Counted from the stretch's first letter, positions 52,011-61,020 are shown. The stretch is DNA of 64,000 nt from an uncultured Bacteroidales bacterium (GCA_902779085.1 CACYZY010000002.1:186001-250000), one strand, 5' to 3'. Program-made: numbers and translations. The notes: generated from the sequence alone by a model not told the origin.

Positions 52011-53281
52011 GACTCTAATCCTTTAAACTGTAACATCTCATGGGTGCTCACCAACTTGAACAGCTTGTCGGAAGGGCGTATCTTCTCGACTTTCAAAGAG
52101 AAATGGTCGCCTTTATGCACGGTTTGCACAGGCTTGAGGTTCACTCTTGCTTCTTCCAACGTGAGGAAAATGGCTCCTGTAGTAGGTCCCGTTATCAGCA
52201 CCTTGTCGCCCACATTCAGTTCGGCTGCTTCGCAAAGGAACTCGGCCACACCAATATTATTAAAATATTTAATGCCCTTGCCCACGTAGATTTTACGCTC
52301 AGTAGCTGCAGAGCCGTAGGTGTGTGTCCACACGCCTAAACGTTGTCCTAAATAGTAACCATTCCAGAAACCACGATTGAACACGGTACTGAGTCTTTCA
52401 TCCCATGCTTTTATCTTTTCTTCAGAGTAAGTGCCGTCTATTACGCTCATTATGGCTTCTCGATAACACTCGGCCACGATACGTACATACTCTGGTCCTC
52501 TTGCTCTGCCTTCTATCTTGAATACCCTGACTCCGGCATCCATCATCTTGTTGATGAAATGAATGGTCTTCAAGTCTTTAGGTGACATGATATATTTATT
52601 GTCTATCTGCAGCTCATCGCCTGTATCTCTGTCTGTTACTACATATCCCCTACGGCAAATCTGACGGCATTCACCTCTGTTGGCCGATTTGTTCTCTTCT
52701 TGCAAAGAGAGATAGCATTTGCCGGAAACAGCCATACAAAGGGCTCCGTGGCAGAACATCTCGATACGAACTTGCTGGCCGTTTGGTCCGCAGATGTTCT
52801 CTTCCTCAATGTGACGATGAATCTCTGCCACCTGCTCTAAGTTCAGCTCACGAGCCAAAACTACCACATCGGCAAACTGGGCATAGAATTTCAGTGCTTC
52901 CACATTGCTGATGTTCAGCTGGGTACTCAGATGTACCTCTTGTCCGATGCTTCGAGCGTATGTCAGTACGGAAATATCCATGGCTATCACAGCACTGATG
53001 CCTGCTTCTTTGGCAGCATCCACAATGGCATGCATTTGCTCCATGTCTTCATCATAGACAATAGTGTTGACAGTCAGGTAACTCTTGATGCCATGCTCGT
53101 TACAGATAGCTGCTATTTCGTGTAAGTCGGCTATTGTAAACGGGTTGGCGGAATGAGAGCGCATATTGAGTTGTCCTACTCCGAAATAAACAGAGTTGGC
53201 GCCTGCCTGAATGGCTGCCTGCAATGAATCTCTTGACCCAACAGGTGCCATGATTTCAAAGTCATTGATGTTATATTTCAT
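52007..53281 (-). CDS. U32 family protein (TrhP-like tRNA hydroxylation)
   Basis: A 424-residue peptidase-U32-type protein. It has VYFGVGQLNMRSHSANPF, the TIM-barrel STQLNISN, and the U32 signature EMFCHGALCMAVSGKCYLSLQEENKSANRGECRQICRRGY with four or more cysteines, then SPKDLKTIHF. In bacteria TrhP (YegQ) helps hydroxylate U34 of tRNA (ho5U), together with prephenate. Others in the family are called collagenases, but that is probably wrong for this subgroup. It is the first gene of the U32-thioesterase-dprA series. Confidence 0.88.
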   Translation of the reverse strand: MKYNINDFEIMAPVGSRDSLQAAIQAGANSVYFGVGQLNMRSHSANPFTIADLHEIAAICNEHGIKSYLTVNTIVYDEDMEQMHAIVDAAKEAGISAVIAMDISVLTYARSIGQEVHLSTQLNISNVEALKFYAQFADVVVLARELNLEQVAEIHRHIEEENICGPNGQQVRIEMFCHGALCMAVSGKCYLSLQEENKSANRGECRQICRRGYVVTDRDTGDELQIDNKYIMSPKDLKTIHFINKMMDAGVRVFKIEGRARGPEYVRIVAECYREAIMSVIDGTYSEEKIKAWDERLSTVFNRGFWNGYYLGQRLGVWTHTYGSAATERKIYVGKGIKYFNNIGVAEFLCEAAELNVGDKVLITGPTTGAIFLTLEEARVNLKPVQTVHKGDHFSLKVEKIRPSDKLFKLVSTHEMLQFKGLES

Positions 53282-53323
53282 AGCTTTGTGACATTTGATT
53301 GTGCGAAGTTAGTGATTTTTCTT

Positions 53324-53331
53324 TATCTTTG
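53324..53331 (+). promoter_or_regulatory. -7 box of dusB
   Basis: TATCTTTG, matching TAnnTTTG, 51 bases before the ATG at 53383. The gap also has a TTTG at 53294-53297, too far for a standard -33 box. Confidence 0.5.
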
Positions 53332-53382
53332 CAAAATATTGATAGCATAGATGTTTGAGCGATTAACGAATCTTTGTTATAC

Positions 53383-54372
53383 ATGAAAATAGCAAATCTG
53401 GATTTTGGTGAATATCCCGTGTTTCTGGCACCGATGGAGGATGTTACTGATCCTGCATTCCGTCTGATGTGCAAGCGTTTTGGCGCAGATATGGTTTATA
53501 CCGAGTTTGTGTCGAGCGATGCCTTGGTGCGTTCGGTCAACAGTACGATGCGCAAACTGAACATCAGTGACGAGGAGCGTCCCGTGGCCATTCAGATTTA
53601 TGGGAAAAACACCGATGCGATGGTGGAAGCTGCCCGTATGGTGGAAGAGGCACATCCCGATGTGATTGACCTCAACTTTGGTTGTCCTGTGAAGAAAGTG
53701 GCAGGCAAGGGAGCAGGGGCTGGTTTGCTTCGCGATGTTCCCAAAATGCTGGAGATTACACGTGCAGTAGTGGATGCTGTGAAGTTGCCTGTAACGGTGA
53801 AAACACGCTTAGGTTGGGATGATAGCAGTAAAATTATTGTGGAATTGGCCGAACAATTACAAGACTGTGGCATTGCTGCCTTGACCATTCATGGTAGGAC
53901 GCGTGCGCAGATGTACACAGGAGATGCAGATTGGACTTTGATAGGAAAAGTGAAGGAGAATCCACGTATGCATATACCAATTATTGGCAATGGAGATATC
54001 ACTACCCCTGAGCGTGCCAGGGAGTGCTTCGACAAATATGGTGTGGATGCCGTGATGATAGGTCGTGCTTCGTTTGGCCGTCCTTGGATTTTCAAGGAGG
54101 TGAAGCATTATATCCAAACGGGTGAACCGTTGCCCCCTCTCAGTGCGGAATGGAGACTTAATGTATTGAAACAGGAGGTGTTGGATAGTGTCAATTTACT
54201 GGATGAGCGTAGAGGTATTTTGCATGTAAGACGTCATATCGCTGCAAGTCCACTATTTAAGGGAATCCCCAATTTTCGTGAAACCCGAATAGCGATGTTA
54301 CGTGCTGAAACGAAAGAGGACTTGTTCCAGATCTTTGATGAGCTTGACCTATCTACTTTCCCTCAGAATTAA
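53383..54372 (+). CDS. dusB: tRNA-dihydrouridine synthase
   Basis: FMN enzyme that reduces uridine to dihydrouridine in the tRNA D-loop. The 329 residues start MKIANLDFGEYPVFLAPMEDV. APMEDVTDPAFR lies near the FMN, NFGCPVKKVAGKGAGAGLL carries the catalytic Cys, and TIHGRTRAQMYTG and GNGDI are flavin contacts. I use the ATG at 53383; an upstream TTG is in frame but unnecessary. Its final 20 bases overlap the end of the PAP2 gene on the opposite strand. Confidence 0.94.
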   Translation: MKIANLDFGEYPVFLAPMEDVTDPAFRLMCKRFGADMVYTEFVSSDALVRSVNSTMRKLNISDEERPVAIQIYGKNTDAMVEAARMVEEAHPDVIDLNFGCPVKKVAGKGAGAGLLRDVPKMLEITRAVVDAVKLPVTVKTRLGWDDSSKIIVELAEQLQDCGIAALTIHGRTRAQMYTGDADWTLIGKVKENPRMHIPIIGNGDITTPERARECFDKYGVDAVMIGRASFGRPWIFKEVKHYIQTGEPLPPLSAEWRLNVLKQEVLDSVNLLDERRGILHVRRHIAASPLFKGIPNFRETRIAMLRAETKEDLFQIFDELDLSTFPQN

Positions 54373-55318
54373 TAGTCAGTTTTCTAAACATCCAGCTTGT
54401 CAGTACGTAGAGCAGATAACCAGATATCCATCCTGCAAATACATCTATCAGGTAGTGGGCTTGAATATACACAGTCGCAATACATAGCAAAATATAGAAA
54501 GGCAACATGTAGAATGCCAATTTCTTACTGCTTCTCCATCCCATCATCATGATGATAGTGGATATACCCACATGTGAACTTGGGAAAGCTGCTGTAGGTC
54601 TTTCTCCTACAGCTTGTGATCCTTCTACTAAACTATAAAAGAACCCTTGTCCGTGTTCCGCACCAGGTAAAAGCTCTGGATGAAAGTTAAAATAATCTCC
54701 CAATGAAGGAAAGACTCCTGCCAACACGTTCTCATCACCAATGGCAGGGAAATAGAACTGAGGACCTGCTACAGGTAATACCATATATATAATATAGTAC
54801 ATGAAAAAAGAAGATGCTATTACAAATGCTATTTTCTCAAACAAGTCAAAACGTTTCACAAAATGCCAGCAAACAACAGCGGCAATCAAGGGATAATAGG
54901 AGAAATAGCCCATGTTAAGCGGTTCGCTAATCCATAACTGGGGGAAATCCCTCTGGAACCAATATGCGGGTTGGAAGCCAAAAATGGTTTGCTCTGCTTC
55001 AGCAAAAAGGTGATCAAGGTTGGGTAGCAACCGATTAAATTCATAGGTATCTGGATACCAGTAGCTTAATAAAGACAGCTGAAAACCTACACGCAAGAAA
55101 GCAGTTACTTTGCAAGGATATTTCTGATAGATAAGTATACAGCCAAAAGTGCATAATACGATGCAAACCCTTTCCATCAACATCTCCAACGGATGGTCAA
55201 TTTGGTTAAAGAGGACAATAATGGCTATTGAAGTCAATGCGGTGTAAATGAGAGCGGCTTTCTCTATCAGATATTCACCTTTACTGGGTCCTATTCTATT
55301 TAACCAGTCTACAGCCAT
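54353..55318 (-). CDS. PAP2 superfamily protein (Aur1-like)
   Basis: A 321-residue membrane protein with about 8 helices. The PAP2 site is GERPTAAFPSSHVGIS (phosphate-binding Ser-His) and, later, YIQAHYLIDVFAGW (catalytic His and Asp). The spacing and the FPSSHVG/HYxxD form resemble the Aur1/inositol phosphorylceramide synthase branch more than classical phosphatases. A head-group transfer or lipid phosphatase on a sphingolipid or isoprenoid is plausible. It overlaps the SDR gene by 10 bases, so the two are co-expressed, and overlaps dusB by 20 bases on the other strand. Confidence 0.85.
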   Translation of the reverse strand: MAVDWLNRIGPSKGEYLIEKAALIYTALTSIAIIVLFNQIDHPLEMLMERVCIVLCTFGCILIYQKYPCKVTAFLRVGFQLSLLSYWYPDTYEFNRLLPNLDHLFAEAEQTIFGFQPAYWFQRDFPQLWISEPLNMGYFSYYPLIAAVVCWHFVKRFDLFEKIAFVIASSFFMYYIIYMVLPVAGPQFYFPAIGDENVLAGVFPSLGDYFNFHPELLPGAEHGQGFFYSLVEGSQAVGERPTAAFPSSHVGISTIIMMMGWRSSKKLAFYMLPFYILLCIATVYIQAHYLIDVFAGWISGYLLYVLTSWMFRKLTINSEGK

Positions 55319-56316
55319 CCTGCCTCCTTATACCATGCAATGGTCTCTTTTACTCCCTTATCGAGTTGATATTGAGGTGCATAACCCAATTCGTTAATGG
55401 CAGGAGTGATGTCGCAACGCCAGTTGCGTTGTTTCATGATTCGATATTTATCAGGGTTGAGTGTACTGGTGGTATGGTGTAGCTTTGCCCATTGTTCAGA
55501 TAGGATAGAAACAACTTTCAATACCCATAATGGGGCACAGATGCGAATCACCTTAGTGGCTTTTAACTCGCGGATGATAAGGTTAGAGAATGTACGGCTC
55601 TGATATACGTTCCCATCGCTGAGGAAGAAGGCTCTTTGACTGACGCCTTTCTCAATGCCTAAAAATATTGCTTGAACAATATCTTTCACATAAACAAATG
55701 TGATATCTTGGCGTTTGTAACCCACAGAAAAGTCAACGTGTTGTTGGATGGATTTAGCCATCATAAAGTAGTCTTTTTCACGTGGTCCATAAACCCCTGT
55801 AGGGCGAAGAATAAGATATGGGAAATTTGTCAGATTTTGTAAATAATGTTCAGTCTTGAGTTTGCTTTTTCCGTAAGCTGTATTGGGTTGGGGTTCATCG
55901 TGTTCAGTGATAGGTAGGTAATCCTTTTCATGGATAGGTCCAAATACACTTAGTGTACTAATGAAGACAAATAGTTTAGGAGTCTGTCCTGTAGCAATCA
56001 AGGCTTTTACAAAATTCGTGGTCTGCTGGTAGTTAACGCGCTCAAAATCGCTCTTATCAGCACATTTAGTCACTCCTGCACAATGTACAATATATGTGAA
56101 GGCACCATTTGCAGAAACATGCTCCTTTAGTTGTTTCTGCAAAATTTCAGGATGTGCGTAGTCTAGTTCAATGAAATGGGTTGCAGGATTTTGCAAGTAC
56201 TGTTTGCTGCTGCTTTTTCTGATGGCAGCCCAAGTGGAGAAACCTTTCCGTAAGGCCTCCTCTACAATAAAACTTCCAATAAAGCCGCTTGCTCCTGTTA
56301 CCAGAATACTATCCAT
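55309..56316 (-). CDS. Extended SDR (NAD-dependent epimerase/dehydratase type)
   Basis: A 335-residue Rossmann-fold enzyme. NAD(P) binding: ILVTGASGFIGSFIVEEAL near residues 4-22; active site: VFISTLSVFGP with Ser/Thr and YGKSK as the Tyr-x-x-x-Lys pair near 160. Such proteins are epimerases, dehydratases or ketone reductases. Since it is tightly coupled to an Aur1-like PAP2 gene, a role in lipid biosynthesis is my inference. I place the start at 56314-56316 (MDSILVTGASG), as a -7 box at 56338-56345 excludes a longer form starting at 56367. Confidence 0.85.
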   Translation of the reverse strand: MDSILVTGASGFIGSFIVEEALRKGFSTWAAIRKSSSKQYLQNPATHFIELDYAHPEILQKQLKEHVSANGAFTYIVHCAGVTKCADKSDFERVNYQQTTNFVKALIATGQTPKLFVFISTLSVFGPIHEKDYLPITEHDEPQPNTAYGKSKLKTEHYLQNLTNFPYLILRPTGVYGPREKDYFMMAKSIQQHVDFSVGYKRQDITFVYVKDIVQAIFLGIEKGVSQRAFFLSDGNVYQSRTFSNLIIRELKATKVIRICAPLWVLKVVSILSEQWAKLHHTTSTLNPDKYRIMKQRNWRCDITPAINELGYAPQYQLDKGVKETIAWYKEAGWL

Positions 56317-56337
56317 TTCTTTCTCTTCTTTCGGTTG

Positions 56338-56368
56338 CAAAGATAGTGTATGCCAAAGACAGAACAAA
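56338..56368 (-). promoter_or_regulatory. Promoter of the SDR-PAP2 operon
   Basis: On the minus strand TTTG (56365-56368), 19 bases, then TATCTTTG (56338-56345): a full match to the Bacteroidota promoter, with the ATG 22 bases downstream. Confidence 0.75.
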
Positions 56369-56485
56369 ATAAACTTGTTTATTTTTTATGTTGAGGGCCC
56401 CCTATCTTATTTAAAGATAATGCGAGTTTGTCTCTCTAATCTTTGTAGGTAGAGCCTAATTCCCACTTTTTTTTAAAGGAGTGTC

Positions 56486-56589
56486 TTCTATCACTCGAAG
56501 GAGACTTTGCTATGACCCGACGGATAGCCTCCTATGAGTCGTCGCAGTATCTCCTATGGGGGTACGGGAGATACTGCGACGGGTGATAG
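56486..56589 (+). repeat. Fold-back repeat element, copy 2
   Basis: Same family as 24042-24198, in the opposite orientation. The core stem CGCAGTATCTCC / GGAGATACTGCG (56543-56554, 56567-56578) is identical and extends here by GTC/GAC outside, so the stem is about 15 bp around a 12-base loop (TATGGGGGTACG). Outer bases CTATCACTC near 56488-56496 and GGGTGATAG at 56581-56589 pair as an imperfect outer stem. It could be a non-autonomous mobile element or a structured RNA; no transposase was seen. Confidence 0.7.
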
Positions 56590-56647
56590 GGGTTACTCGG
56601 ACGACTGATAACAGCCATTCCTTTACCATGTACCTAGTTTTAGAACG

Positions 56648-56665
56648 GCAGATAGAAATATCTGC
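56648..56665 (-). terminator. Possible C69 gene terminator hairpin
   Basis: GCAGATA pairs with TATCTGC (7 bp) around a 4-base loop, 17 bases after the C69 stop. The following bases are not T-rich, so this is a weak candidate. Confidence 0.35.
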
Positions 56666-56681
56666 TATTGACCATCGGAGT

Positions 56682-58343
56682 TTAGAGCGACTTTATGTCT
56701 TCGGCATTTTCAGGCATTACATATCTGTCGCCAGTACCTTTACTGATAGCTTCGCGGAACATTTGGTCGTAGCCAGGAGTGGACCGTTGACCTTGAATGA
56801 CCACTCCATTTTCCGAAGGTTTAACTATCTGGTCGTTGTGTTTCACTGCAATAAGTCTGAACAACTTGTCCCAGCGATCCATCATCTGTTTAGTATAGGC
56901 AGCAGTCTTGTTAGTAAGGTAAGCAGCCTTTTCACGTTTGGTAAGTTTTTCTACATCTTTCAATACTTGTTCTTGGTCTGCGGCATAGAAGTCTTCCAAT
57001 TCTTTTTGTGCATCACGGAGGTCGCCAATCATCACACTATAACGGGGGTAAATCATATTGGCAACCACGTTATTTACCCAAAATGCACTCTTCTCACTGT
57101 ATTCATTGCTAAGGTTGTTCTCACGGCGGAAAGCATCTGGTACTTCCTGCACGCCACAATACACAGGAACATAAGCTATCATGTTGGCATCGTCGCAGTT
57201 GAAGTACATGATGCCACCCACATCGTCAGGTAACCAACCACGCAATTGAGAAACCAAAGTGAAGCCAGACTGTGGCGTACCAATAGCGCGCTCACGGAAA
57301 TATTTCTTGCCGTTTACCTCCCAGTTCATAGGTAATGGGCGATAGGGAGAACTCCAAGGACCTGCACTCATGTCTGCTGTCATATCCAAAGGTGTTCCTT
57401 CAAAATGATCTCGCATATCATTCATGATGTCGCGAACAGATACTTTCTCGTTAGGCTTGATGTACAGGGGTAGGTGGTCGCACACATCAAACTGGCCATT
57501 AATATAGGGTAAATATTTGTCCATCTCAGCAACATCAGCCACATGGTGGCGGAAGAAACTCCATACGCGAGCATCTGCATAACGTACATTCTCGAATGTC
57601 AACGGGCAATAAGCATCGCGGAAACTGAAGTCCTCATCCTTTCCACTAAAATAGCCCTTTTCACGTGCGAAAGAAATCACATCCTTAGAGTAAAGGCAGT
57701 TTTGGGGGTCTTTCAACGGAAATTGGCGAATACGTGATATATTAGCGTGGGCGCTAATGCAATCGTCAGGTATGCGTACAGCTACCCATACAGCACCTTT
57801 ACGACCTGGACCTTTGCCCATGATTTCCAAAATCCAGGCTTCGTTCTTATCACATACGGTGATGGTTTCACCCGTACTATTATAACCGTATTCCTGTAAA
57901 AGATCAGTCATGATGATGATGGCCTCACGTGCTGTTGCAGAGCGTTCCAGACCCAACTTCATCATAGTATCATAATTCAATAGCCCTTCTGGGTTTTGTA
58001 ATTCTAAACGACCATCGAAAGTGGTTTCAACTATACTTACTTGTTTCTCATTGATATAACCTATCACATCGTAGGTATATTCAACTTGGTCGATATAACC
58101 TCTAACCTGACCGTTATTACCCCAACCGCGAATGGCTATCTTTTCTCCTGGTTCATGTCTGCCTCCCGGAGTACGACTCATAGATCCGGCAAAACCATAC
58201 CCGTCGCAATTATAAGTGCAAATAACAGAGCCGTCAACAGAGGCAGCCTTACCTACTATCAGGTTGGTGCAAGCCTCAACTGGTGTTGATAATTGGATAG
58301 CAGCAATTGCCATCGTTGATACAAAGAGGTGTCTGATTTTCAT
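56682..58343 (-). CDS. C69 family dipeptidase
   Basis: An exported 553-residue N-terminal nucleophile hydrolase. A signal peptide ends at VEA and the next residue is Cys25 (ACTNLIVGK), which becomes the catalytic N-terminal Cys after cleavage. Other landmarks are SVICTYNCDGYGF, GYINEKQVSIVETTF, and DKNEAWILEIMG. Peptidase family C69 (DUF1002-free PepD group) splits dipeptides, so periplasmic peptide nutrition fits. I place the start at the ATG at 58341-58343; an in-frame ATG at 58478 would lie upstream of the true signal and overlap the divergent gene. Divergent from the serine hydrolase gene. Confidence 0.9.
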   Translation of the reverse strand: MKIRHLFVSTMAIAAIQLSTPVEACTNLIVGKAASVDGSVICTYNCDGYGFAGSMSRTPGGRHEPGEKIAIRGWGNNGQVRGYIDQVEYTYDVIGYINEKQVSIVETTFDGRLELQNPEGLLNYDTMMKLGLERSATAREAIIIMTDLLQEYGYNSTGETITVCDKNEAWILEIMGKGPGRKGAVWVAVRIPDDCISAHANISRIRQFPLKDPQNCLYSKDVISFAREKGYFSGKDEDFSFRDAYCPLTFENVRYADARVWSFFRHHVADVAEMDKYLPYINGQFDVCDHLPLYIKPNEKVSVRDIMNDMRDHFEGTPLDMTADMSAGPWSSPYRPLPMNWEVNGKKYFRERAIGTPQSGFTLVSQLRGWLPDDVGGIMYFNCDDANMIAYVPVYCGVQEVPDAFRRENNLSNEYSEKSAFWVNNVVANMIYPRYSVMIGDLRDAQKELEDFYAADQEQVLKDVEKLTKREKAAYLTNKTAAYTKQMMDRWDKLFRLIAVKHNDQIVKPSENGVVIQGQRSTPGYDQMFREAISKGTGDRYVMPENAEDIKSL

Positions 58344-58389
58344 ATTTGTAGTTATTTTAGAAATTGAATGTGCAATTTTCGCTATTTTT

Positions 58390-58420
58390 ATTGAGAATTG
58401 CAAACAAAGTCTTAATTTTG
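58390..58420 (+). promoter_or_regulatory. Promoter of the serine hydrolase gene
   Basis: ATTG (58390-58393), 19 bases, then TAATTTTG (58413-58420). Placed 30 bases before the ATG at 58450, it also rules out a longer upstream start. Confidence 0.6.
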
Positions 58421-58449
58421 TGGCATTATTACCTTTAAAAAGTAAAGCG

Positions 58450-59520
58450 ATGAAAAACAAAATTCTTTTTGCAGCCATGCTATTGATTGCATTAGCTGCA
58501 TGTAAAAGCAGCAGTAAGCAGGAAGCTGTTGAAATAATTGACCTGCCACGAGTTGAGACTCCTGAAGCTGTATCATCAGCGATGGATAATTATTTAAAAG
58601 GTGTAGAAGCTGCCCAGCAAGATTTGCATAGCATTATGGTGGTGCAACATGGCAACGTGATTTATCAGAAATGGCTGAGCGAAGGCGAGGAGAACAAGCC
58701 TCATATCCTTAACTCTGTAAGTAAGACTTTCACTTCTGCAGCTGTGGGTCTGGCTATTTCTGAGGGAAAGATTAAACTTACCGACAAACTTGTTGATTTC
58801 TTCCCTGATCAATTGCCAGCAGAGCAAAGTGACAATTTAAAGGCTATTACCGTCCGCGACTTGCTGACTATGAACTGTGGTCATGATACTGACCCTACGC
58901 GTATTATCCGTAATGCTGAGGATGGTGATTGGATTAAAGCTTTCTTAGCTTATCCTGTAGAACATAAGCCAGGCACCTTCTATTGCTATAATAGTTTGGG
59001 AACTTACATGCTTTCAGCTATAGTCCAAAAAGTTACAGGAGAGAAAGTGGTAGATTATCTCATGCCTCGCCTTTTTGAACCTTTGAACATAGAGAAACCA
59101 GAGTGGCAAGAAAGCCCGCAAGGCATCAATACTGGTGGTTGGGGACTTTATCTTAAAACAGAAGATTTGGCAAAGATGGGCCAACTTATTTTACAGGGTG
59201 GCAAATGGAATGGCAAACAGGTGTTGCCAGCTGATTATGTGGCAGAAATGCAGAAAGCTCAAGTGCCTTGTGTACCTTCGGGTGTTAAACCTCAGCAAGC
59301 AGCAGAGATGGGCTTGACCAAAGAGAATAGTGATTGGGTACAGGGTTATGGCTATCAGATGTGGCGTTGTCGTCACAATGCTTTCCGTGCTGATGGTGCA
59401 AACGGCCAGTATATTATCGTTATTCCTGATAAAGATGCTGTAGTTGTTACTACTGCCAACATTGGCGATATGCAAGCCGAAATCAACTTGATTTGGGACT
59501 ATATCTTGCCTGTGTTGTAA
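58450..59520 (+). CDS. Beta-lactamase-class-C-like serine hydrolase lipoprotein
   Basis: A 356-residue lipoprotein (LIALAAC, Cys18). The SxxK nucleophile motif is S89-V-S-K92 (NSVSKTFTSAAVG). FYCYNSLGTYML supplies the Tyr, and ADGANGQYIIVIP near the C-terminus stands for the third motif, here G-x-x-GQ. This pattern is closer to 6-aminohexanoate-dimer hydrolases and esterases than to true beta-lactamases. A function in breaking amide or ester bonds of unknown substrates, possibly peptides, is inferred. Start at 58450 (MKNKILFAAMLL) fits the signal and promoter. A strong terminator follows. Confidence 0.88.
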   Translation: MKNKILFAAMLLIALAACKSSSKQEAVEIIDLPRVETPEAVSSAMDNYLKGVEAAQQDLHSIMVVQHGNVIYQKWLSEGEENKPHILNSVSKTFTSAAVGLAISEGKIKLTDKLVDFFPDQLPAEQSDNLKAITVRDLLTMNCGHDTDPTRIIRNAEDGDWIKAFLAYPVEHKPGTFYCYNSLGTYMLSAIVQKVTGEKVVDYLMPRLFEPLNIEKPEWQESPQGINTGGWGLYLKTEDLAKMGQLILQGGKWNGKQVLPADYVAEMQKAQVPCVPSGVKPQQAAEMGLTKENSDWVQGYGYQMWRCRHNAFRADGANGQYIIVIPDKDAVVVTTANIGDMQAEINLIWDYILPVL

Positions 59521-59537
59521 TTGAGTGAGTACATTAT

Positions 59538-59577
59538 TAATAAAATAGGGTGTGCACACGCACACCCTATTTTATTA
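59538..59577. terminator. Strong bidirectional terminator
   Basis: An 18-bp perfect stem with the core AGGGTGTGC / GCACACCCT and a 4-base ACAC loop, with T-rich outer arms on both strands. It lies between the convergent serine hydrolase (stop 59520) and alkaline phosphatase (stop 59611) genes. Confidence 0.92.
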
Positions 59578-59610
59578 TGCATCTTCAGTAAAATGACCTA
59601 TTTTGTTAGA

Positions 59611-61020
59611 TTACCACTTCACGCCTGAAACTTTAGCAACCTTACGAATGATCTCTGTGTTATCCATTCTGCCAGAGAATTCCTGACTGCCCGCTCCTAC
59701 TGCAAATACTGGAACGTATGCAGCAGTGTGGCTGCCAGATGACCACAGCAGGTGAGCCTGTTCTGCCATCACGTACTTGGCAACAGTAGCCAATTGTTCT
59801 GTGCGAGAATACATATTCTCATCGAATTTAGCTCTGTTTTTGGTGAAAGTTTCTTCAAAGCAGTCTCGTAACTGCTTCTCTTGTTCCCATGTGATGCTCA
59901 GCTCTTTCCAAAATCCCATCTTATCAGCCAGCAGAGCCTTGACATCTTCCCAACTTGTCTTGCCCTCTTTGCGAAGATCAGTGATGTATCTTGACAATAC
60001 ATCGATTGACTGCTTTTGATATGACAATGCCTTCAAATTCAGAGTGTAGCCTCCGCTTGAGCGCCCCATTGACAAACCACCTGTTTCATGGTCTGCTGTA
60101 ATTACAATCAATGTCTCTTTAGGATGTTTCTTATAGAACTCATATGCGACTTTAACAGCATTATCCATATCTTCCAATTCATAAACCATTGAGGCTGCAT
60201 CGTTAGCATGGCTTGCCCAGTCTATTTTACCTCCTTCAATCATCAAGTAGAATCCTTTCTTTGCATTCTCCTTCATCAAGAAATCGATAGCACTCTCAGT
60301 AATCTCAGCCAATGTCAAATCTCCAGGTTGACGGTCGATTGCATAACGCAAACTTGCTTGGTCTGCATCAGCTTTTTCCATCAGAATCATTTTCTTTGCT
60401 CCATCGCGCTTTGCCTTATATTCATTAACGCCACGAGCCAAAGTGTAGCCTGCCTGCTCGAAAATAGGGAAGAGGTTAGGTGCATCTTTCCCATCATAAG
60501 TCTTATCTGGCTTCAAGAAACCACTACCTGCGAAGAAGTCAAAGTTTGATTTGGGCAACCAACTAGCTATTTCATAATACATGTTTCTATGTATTTCGTG
60601 TGCGTACTGTGAACCTGGAGTTGCATGGTCGATACTTACAGAAGTGGTGATGCCAACACGTTTGCCAGCTTTTTTGGCTTTCTCGGCAAATGTTTCTACA
60701 GGATTCTTGTCGGCATCCACCCCCATTGCATTATTGTAGGTCTTCACACCTGTTGCCAACGCAGTGCCTCCAGCTGCAGAGTCAGTGATGGAGTTGGAAG
60801 AAGAATGAGAGTTAGCATGGCTTGCTACAGGGAATGAAGGGAAAAGAAGAGGTTTGATACCAATAGTCCCTTCTACTTCTGCCAGAAACATCTCGGTTGT
60901 ATTCACTTGGTTTAAGCCCATGCCGTCACCAATAAAATAAAACACATACTTAGCTTGCTGGGCATTGATATGGCACACAGCCATAACTACCAGCAGAAAT
61001 GTAACAAATAACTTTTTCAT
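59611..61020 (-). CDS. Alkaline phosphatase
   Basis: A 469-residue exported phosphatase with a signal peptide (MKKLFVTFLLVVMAVCHINA). Metal and active-site motifs: FIGDGMGLNQ (Asp), SITDSAAGGTALATG (nucleophile Ser), SIDHATPG, EGGKIDWASHANDA, VITADHETGG and SSGSHTAAYVPVFAVG (His and other metal ligands). This is the PhoA family, acting in the periplasm to release phosphate. No Pho-box was identified. A -7 box (TATCTTTG, minus) lies at 61047-61054 with an AT-rich palindrome (61024-61039) in the leader. Confidence 0.95.
   Translation of the reverse strand: MKKLFVTFLLVVMAVCHINAQQAKYVFYFIGDGMGLNQVNTTEMFLAEVEGTIGIKPLLFPSFPVASHANSHSSSNSITDSAAGGTALATGVKTYNNAMGVDADKNPVETFAEKAKKAGKRVGITTSVSIDHATPGSQYAHEIHRNMYYEIASWLPKSNFDFFAGSGFLKPDKTYDGKDAPNLFPIFEQAGYTLARGVNEYKAKRDGAKKMILMEKADADQASLRYAIDRQPGDLTLAEITESAIDFLMKENAKKGFYLMIEGGKIDWASHANDAASMVYELEDMDNAVKVAYEFYKKHPKETLIVITADHETGGLSMGRSSGGYTLNLKALSYQKQSIDVLSRYITDLRKEGKTSWEDVKALLADKMGFWKELSITWEQEKQLRDCFEETFTKNRAKFDENMYSRTEQLATVAKYVMAEQAHLLWSSGSHTAAYVPVFAVGAGSQEFSGRMDNTEIIRKVAKVSGVKW

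Larger units (their letters stand above)
56369..56681. other. Gap holding the second fold-back element
   Basis: No gene seen. It holds the fold-back repeat at 56486-56589 (copy 2), and the hairpin GCAGATA-GAAA-TATCTGC at 56648-56665 close to the C69 stop. The first 110 bases next to the SDR promoter show no feature. Confidence 0.65.

Noticed and set aside
53374-53382. TTG start upstream of dusB
   Set aside because: The ATG at 53383 begins the normal DusB N-terminus, so an alternative start is not needed.
55770-55785. Second parS-like CACGTG site
   Set aside because: TTTTTCACGTGGTCCA matches the best parS variant at only 12 of 16 positions and lies within the SDR coding sequence.
56556-57233. 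225-residue plus-strand open frame
   Set aside because: Antisense to the C69 dipeptidase, and starts inside the fold-back repeat; no coding signs.
58216-58449. N-terminal extension of the serine hydrolase
   Set aside because: It overlaps the C69 gene and contains the promoter; the lipoprotein signal begins at 58450.
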